Source: Branchiostoma floridae
Lineage: Eukaryota > Chordata > Leptocardii > Amphioxiformes > Branchiostomatidae
Reading direction: 5' to 3'
NCBI RefSeq assembly: GCF_000003815.2
Contig: NC_049986.1
Location: 11,699,354 to 11,721,432 of the forward strand
Length of the DNA: 22,079 nt
How positions within the stretch are numbered: the first letter of the stretch is position 1; each line of letters starts with the position of its first letter. Both the position numbers and the translations under genes were made by a program. The notes below the pieces were generated by a model that saw nothing but the letters and a program-made list of their open reading frames with translations, was not told where the DNA came from and made no database searches. Positions 17,190 to 22,079 of the stretch are shown piece by piece.

Positions 17190-18969
17190 TTATCTGCAAC
17201 TAAAGCTACATTGTTTGTGTATTTCAAAGCAAAATATCTGTCTGTAAATTCTATTCTGACAATGAAAACCTTTTCTCTTATTACTGTAGATGTCACTATG
17301 GTCTCCCCCAAGTGTTTTTCATGAGAACTGAGCTCAAGCCCATCTGGTTTCTGTGGCTTTTACAGTGATACTTCGCCCAAACCTTTCAAATGCCGACAAC
17401 TATTACATACCCATACAGCAGTTATCCTTTTCTATATCATATGCAAACTGGCCACATGGTGCAGTTACAGGAACTCTATTGTATTTCAAGAACCTCAAAT
17501 CAACTTAGAAATCCACTATTAAAGTAAAATACTGACAAAATCCTTGTTACATACTAAAGGAAGCAATGTGATTGTTGATACTAAAGATGTGTTACTGCAG
17601 TGATCTGTTATGCCTCCTTATATGGTAGCTGTGGCTTCCCATATTTGGTCGGGCTGCCAGTCCTAATTCAGCAAATTGGTATCATTCTAGGGAAAAAGAG
17701 GATAAACATATATTCACTTAAGATCCTTATTTTGAATAGCACAATCTGTGATCTTCAGGGTTTACATATTATATGCAGCAGTATTCCTGTTCCTGAAACA
17801 AGGGTGGGAGGGGGGCAGCCTCTAGCATCTTTGCGAATGTACTTATAGGATAACCTTCTGATATTGGAATCGTTCATAAGTGAATCCAGTATTTAGAACA
17901 AACATGTAGAACTGATATCCATTCTTGTGGGATGGGCTAATCATGTAAATATATAAGAAGAGGTGGCAGCTATCGCATAGGTAGACTAGAACTTAAACTT
18001 TGGACAACATTATTATGGATGAGTTTCTTTTAGTGTGTATTTGGGAATGTCTGCCACCTTTCTATCCAGTATATATCTTGATAAGGTTATATGCATTCAT
18101 GGGTGCTAGTATTTAACGGTAACCTGGCTAAGCAATAAGGCTAAGATCATGACGCTGTATGTAAAGGAGAACATAGTGTGCAGTGTAGTTGCCTCGCCAA
18201 GTGCCTAGACTTTCAAACCAAGTGTATCGCCACCACATGGACCTACCAGTATTAGCTGCACTAGTATTATAAAATGTAGCAGTAGTTCTTGTCCATAGCT
18301 GCCTATTCTGTAGAGAGTGCCTGCATAAGCTGGTGCAGACTATTTGCACCATGTATATGCTAGCCACTGGAATTTGGTGGGAGTTTGTATGTATAATTTT
18401 TGAATTTAGTCTTATGTATGGTACTGTTTTTAACCTACCCTTTTAGTCATCTTTAACATATATTTCCGTTGCTTATTTCTTACAAGAGGTGTTTTGTTTG
18501 ACTGTTTTTATTGGACATTTTTTGACAAAGGAAGAGACATAAGTTATTTTGGTATCCACTTCATATACTTCTCACAATACTAAGTCAGGTCAGCCCATTT
18601 TGTTGCCAAGTGACTTTGATATACCACCACTATACTCTTCTCTGATGTAGTGTTGCATAGACTAAAACTCTCCACAGAGGAACGCTATTGTATCACCTTC
18701 ACTACTCAATTACTTCACAACTTATTATATCACAACCAACTTTTTACTTCTGAGAGTACAGTATATATTGAAAATTCTGATTAATGAGTGATTGACTTTA
18801 TTATCTTTATTATCAGACCACTGCCCTGTGGAGAGTCGTATGTTTTGTTAACTCCAGGAGGAAACCCGATAGAAGCTGTAAACAACAGAGTACTCCCTTA
18901 CCTAGGGAGATGTGTGTACGGAGTTAGTTGTTATACGTTTGATACTTTTCATTGTACATGACATGGGGA

Positions 18970-18975
18970 AATAAA
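18970..18975 (+). terminator. Distal poly(A) signal AATAAA
   Basis: Canonical AATAAA in GGGGAAATAAATCTTG, followed by TTCTCTTCTCTTGAAGTTTATG. It is the last such signal before the assembly gap and would give the long 3'UTR. Confidence 0.55.
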
Positions 18976-19124
18976 TCTTGTAAAATATACTTCTCTTCTC
19001 TTGAAGTTTATGAGAGTTAAGATTTTCTGAATATTCATCCTAAGGATTGGTAGAATGGAGTTTTTTCACATAGTAAGTTACATGTATTAAAGGCAACCTA
19101 AGCAATATACAGCCTAAAGGTGGA

Positions 19125-19224
19125 NNNNNNNNNNNNNNNNNNNNNNNNNNNNNNNNNNNNNNNNNNNNNNNNNNNNNNNNNNNNNNNNNNNNNNNNNNNN
19201 NNNNNNNNNNNNNNNNNNNNNNNN
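19125..19224. other. Assembly gap (100 N)
   Basis: Exactly 100 N, a placeholder of unknown true length. The Helitron's missing 5' end and N-terminus lie here. Confidence 0.99.
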
Positions 19225-19225
19225 T

Positions 19226-21840
19226 AAAAAACGACACAGAGCAGGGGACTCAGCAGCGACTACAGCAAAACGACGGGCAGCAGATAAGAGTCATAGAAAA
19301 CGACACAGAGCACAGGAGTCAGCAGCGACTACAGCGAAACGACAAGCATTAAATAGGGTCGGAATGAAGCGACACAGAGAACAGGAGACAGCAGAGACTA
19401 CTGCGAAACGCCGTAAAACTGCAAGGACAATTATGAACAGATGCAGAAGAAAAAAACTAAGCGAAGAAGCGACGATTGATAAGTGCGCTTCAACTTTCTT
19501 ATCTAAAATAGCCGAGGGACCAATATATGCTTGTATCTCCTGTTGTCGGCTGCTCTATAGATCAACTGTTAGAGAGCTCAAGGTTGAGAATTACACAACA
19601 AATGAAGATACAGAGAAAATACTAAACTGCACAACTGGTACCCAAGTTCATGGTAAATATTGGGTATGTATGACCTGCCACAACGCTCTCAAGCAAGGGA
19701 GAGTCCCAACACAGTCATGGGGAAACAACCTGGAGCTTGATGAGGTGCCGCCTCAGTTGAAAGATCTGCGGCCATTGGAACTGAGGCTCATCAGCCAAAG
19801 GATCCCCTTCATGAAACTGGTTGGATTGCCAAGAGGAGGACAGAAAGCCATACATGGTAGTGCCGTGAATGTTCCAACTAAATTACAGACAATCACATCG
19901 CTTTTACCGAGACTTCCAGCAACAGCTGAGGTGGTGCCACTGAAGTTGAAGCGACGTCTTTGCTATCAAGGTCATTACATGTATGAGTACATTCGTCCCA
20001 AGAAAGTTGTGGATGCCCTGGTATGGCTGAAGGACAACAACCCTCTCTACAAGGACATCACCATTTGTCCTGACTGGGAACGTGAATGGGAGGGCGATGA
20101 TCCTGATTTGTGGGAAGCCATGACAGGAAGAATAACAGACAACAGGGAGAGGGAGGTAACATCCAGCACCAGAGAGGATGGTCCCAGTACAGCAAATGAC
20201 CATCATGCTGAAACTGCTTTAGAAACAGAAAGGGGGGACATTGATTTGGAAGAAGAGGAAGACAGGATTTCGTTTGAGCAAACAAGTCAGCTACGTGGGC
20301 TTCCGTACGACACCATGCTACAAGATGAGCGCGTAGCTGACGGGGAGTGCACATATTCTGTGGCGCCAGGAGAACACCAAAAACCATGCCCATTTCTCAC
20401 TGATGAAAAGTTCGAAGAGATGGCAAACCCGTCAAAATACCCATTTGGTCGTGGTGGTTTACTCCAGGAGCGAAGTACAAATATCACACCTCGAAAATAC
20501 TTCAATCAAAGACTTCTGCACCAGGATGGAAGATTTGCAAGGGATATAGAGTACTTATTGACCGCCCAGTATACAGTAGAAGCAAAACAAGTCAGAGACT
20601 CTATTCAGATTTCTATGCGGCAAACTCGAGGTCATACTTTCCAAAATAAGACAATAAATGCTGGTCTGATGAAGAATACAGACAATGTTCAAGCTATGCT
20701 CCGAACGGACATGGCATTCAAATTCATGAGGAATATCCGGGGATCACCAGCTTACTGGAACACTGTTTTACTGGACTTACTGGCCATGGTCAGACAGCTC
20801 GGCATACCAACCTGGTTCCTTACCCTGTCAGCTGCAGACATGCAGTGGCCAGAAGTTATTCAGAGCATCGCTCATCAGTACGGAAAGACACTGACTGCTG
20901 AAGACATTAAGAACATGCCATGGGAAGAGAAGTGTAGTTGGCTACGATACAATCCGGTAACAGCAGCTCGCCAGTTCAATCATCGACTGAATGTGTTTTT
21001 CAAGGAGTTCATCGGAGGCAAGGCCAACCCTATCGGCGAACTCCAGGACTTCATGATTCGTATAGAATTTCAAGCCAGAGGATCCCCCCACGCCCATACC
21101 ATTCTTTGGATGAAAAATGCTCCAAAACTAAATGTAAACAGCGACAAGGACATCATCGCCTTCATCAACAAACATCAAACATGTGCAATTCCGGATGAAG
21201 AACAAAGTGACCTCAGGAACTTGGTCCTCTCTTTACAAAGACACGTCCATTCAGCTACGTGCCGAAAAGGAGGGGGATGTAGATTCAAATTCCCCCACCA
21301 GCCTAGCAAAGAGACAGTGATTGCCCGGCCTGATCAAGAAGAACTGATCGATGTTCAAAAGAAGCAGAAGGAGGTGCTCAGCAAAGTAAGATCAGTCATG
21401 GATGACAAAAACATTCCTGAAGACATTTCCTTGCAGAATTTGTTACAGAAAGCTGATGTCTCCCCAGATGCATATGAACAAGCATTAAAAGTTGCAAAAT
21501 CAGAAAAAATCATCCTACAACGTCATCCATCAGAAAGAAACATCAATCAATATAATCCTAAAATTTTGACAACTTGGCGGGCTAACATGGATCTTCAGTT
21601 TATTTTGGACCCGTATTCTTGTATCATGTACATCACGAGTTACATGCTAAAGAGCGAACGAGCCATGAGTGAGTTGTTGAGGAAAGTAGCAGAGGAAAGC
21701 AGAGGTGAGGACTTGAAAGCTAAACTGACAAAGGTTGGTTCAGCATTCCTGAACAACAGAGAACTGAGTGCACAGGAAGCAGCTTGGAAGCAGACTTCCC
21801 TACCTTTGCATAGAGCAAGCAGAGCAAGAGTATTTGTCAA
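19226..21840 (+). CDS. Helitron Rep/helicase protein, N-terminal part (partial both ends)
   Basis: The frame is open from the gap edge, so the ATG at 19364 is internal. It starts with three 23-residue basic repeats (KRHRAxxSAATTAKR). Numbering from that ATG: a Cys-rich finger at residues 57-106 (CISCC ... CMTCH), a DUF6570-like region at about 120-235 (PPQLKDLRPLELRLISQRIP), and an acidic linker at 285-300. The Helitron-like N domain runs at about 395-590: LTAQYTVEA, LGIPTWFLTLSAADMQWPE, NPVTAARQFNHRLNVFFKEF. The HUH motif is H576-A-H578 in RGSPHAHTILW, and Y756/Y760 (YITSYMLK) fit the Y2 nuclease tyrosines. FLNNRELSAQEAAW and LPLHRASRARVFV follow as in intact RepHel proteins. The PIF1 helicase is not visible. 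The domain names are from memory of the family; the motifs are seen directly. Confidence 0.9.
19229..19435 (+). repeat. Three in-frame 69-bp repeats at Helitron protein N-terminus
   Basis: Copies at 19229-19297, 19298-19366 and 19367-19435, each 69 bp (23 residues): KRHRAGDSAATTAKRR, KRHRAQESAATTAKRQ, KRHREQETAETTAKRR and spacers. The first abuts the gap, so there may be more copies. Confidence 0.85.
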
Positions 21841-21940
21841 NNNNNNNNNNNNNNNNNNNNNNNNNNNNNNNNNNNNNNNNNNNNNNNNNNNNNNNNNNNN
21901 NNNNNNNNNNNNNNNNNNNNNNNNNNNNNNNNNNNNNNNN
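21841..21940. other. Assembly gap (100 N)
   Basis: Exactly 100 N, a placeholder of unknown length. The frame cannot be carried across it, so the stop seen after it in translation is not meaningful. Confidence 0.99.
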
Positions 21941-22079
21941 GTATAACATTGACATCTACTGTGGACTGTGTAGTTACACATATTGAATGATGTAAATATT
22001 CCCACATTTACATCATTATTTCATACTTTGAGTGGTTAAAAACGGCGAAGAAACAAGTCTCACTAGGATTCCGTAATTA
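21941..22079. other. Short post-gap contig end with perfect 12-bp hairpin
   Basis: 139 nt without coding features. AATGATGTAAAT (21986-21997) and ATTTACATCATT (22006-22017) form a perfect 12-bp stem with an 8-nt loop. Whether this belongs to the Helitron is unknown. Confidence 0.6.

Larger units (their letters stand above)
16899..18995 (+). other. LAMC1: 3' untranslated region of laminin gamma
   Basis: About 2.1 kb of AT-rich, non-coding sequence following the 18B stop. The length is similar to the long 3'UTRs of vertebrate LAMC1. It contains a Pumilio-type TGTAAATA (17944-17951). The 3' boundary is inferred from the poly(A) signal at 18970. Short frames in it are not supported as genes. Confidence 0.6.
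19225..21840 (+). mobile_element. Helitron (RepHel-type) fragment
   Basis: Autonomous Helitrons encode one protein with an HUH-type Rep nuclease and a PIF1-family helicase and transpose by rolling circle. This contig carries the N-terminal region and the Rep part without a stop or frameshift; the helicase and both termini are lost in the flanking gaps. The unbroken frame suggests a fairly young copy. Confidence 0.85.

Noticed and set aside
19364-21946. Start at ATG 19364 and stop just after the second gap for the Helitron protein
   Set aside because: The frame is open upstream to the first gap with in-register repeats, and the stop lies beyond 100 N of unknown true length, so neither end is real.
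22060-22079. CTAG near the window end as a Helitron 3' terminus
   Set aside because: It is not followed by T and its distance from the hairpin (about 50 nt) is unlike the usual 10-12 nt; the gap prevents linking it to the element.

Overview
The window is animal genomic DNA. It holds the 3' half of a laminin gamma-1-type chain gene on the + strand (bases 2 to about 18990), then, beyond an assembly gap, part of a Helitron rolling-circle transposon (19225-21840). Short GC-rich exons, GT-AG introns, about 38-40% GC introns (by eye) and a single vertebrate-like gamma chain suggest an invertebrate deuterostome. The two intronic MITE types make amphioxus (Branchiostoma) my best guess; that is an inference, not something the sequence proves.

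Laminin layout. Eighteen constitutive coding exons can be chained with every splice phase matching. They run from the end of the L4 (IV) domain, through LE modules including the nidogen-binding one, into about 590 residues of coiled coil. The chain sums to 945 or 948 in-frame residues, depending on which of two duplicated terminal exons is used. Exon 18A (14816-15081) and exon 18B (16642-16898) encode equal-length, ungapped 77-residue ends. Both keep the terminal Cys and the integrin-critical Glu at position -3. The 3'UTR follows exon 18B, with AATAAA signals at 17184 and 18970.

Unusual parts of the gene. (1) A 699-nt symmetric phase 1-1 cassette exon candidate (1734-2432) would insert 233 Pro/Gln/Arg-rich residues into an LE module. 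(2) Two signal-peptide-encoding first-exon candidates (4203-4278, 4376-4529) sit in a 3.1-kb intron. Both end in phase 1 and would splice exactly onto the start of an LE module, giving a short, secreted, gamma-2-like chain. (3) A 21-nt microexon candidate lies between the last LE exon and the coiled coil. (4) A disulphide pair is lost as a pair in the LE module after L4. (5) The nidogen-binding heptapeptide carries Pro to Glu. These suggest one locus that could make several gamma chains differing at both ends; transcripts are needed to confirm it.

Other elements. Two MITEs lie in the intron between the duplicated terminal exons: a TA-flanked one (15235-15442) and a hAT-type one with a perfect 8-bp target duplication (16161-16492). 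A 38-bp tandem repeat lies in the preceding intron. The Helitron open reading frame is intact from gap to gap: 23-residue N-terminal repeats, Cys-rich finger, DUF6570-like region, Rep HUH motif and Y2 tyrosines. Its helicase half is not in the window. Both gaps are exactly 100 N, so the Helitron contig's placement beside the laminin gene rests on scaffolding.
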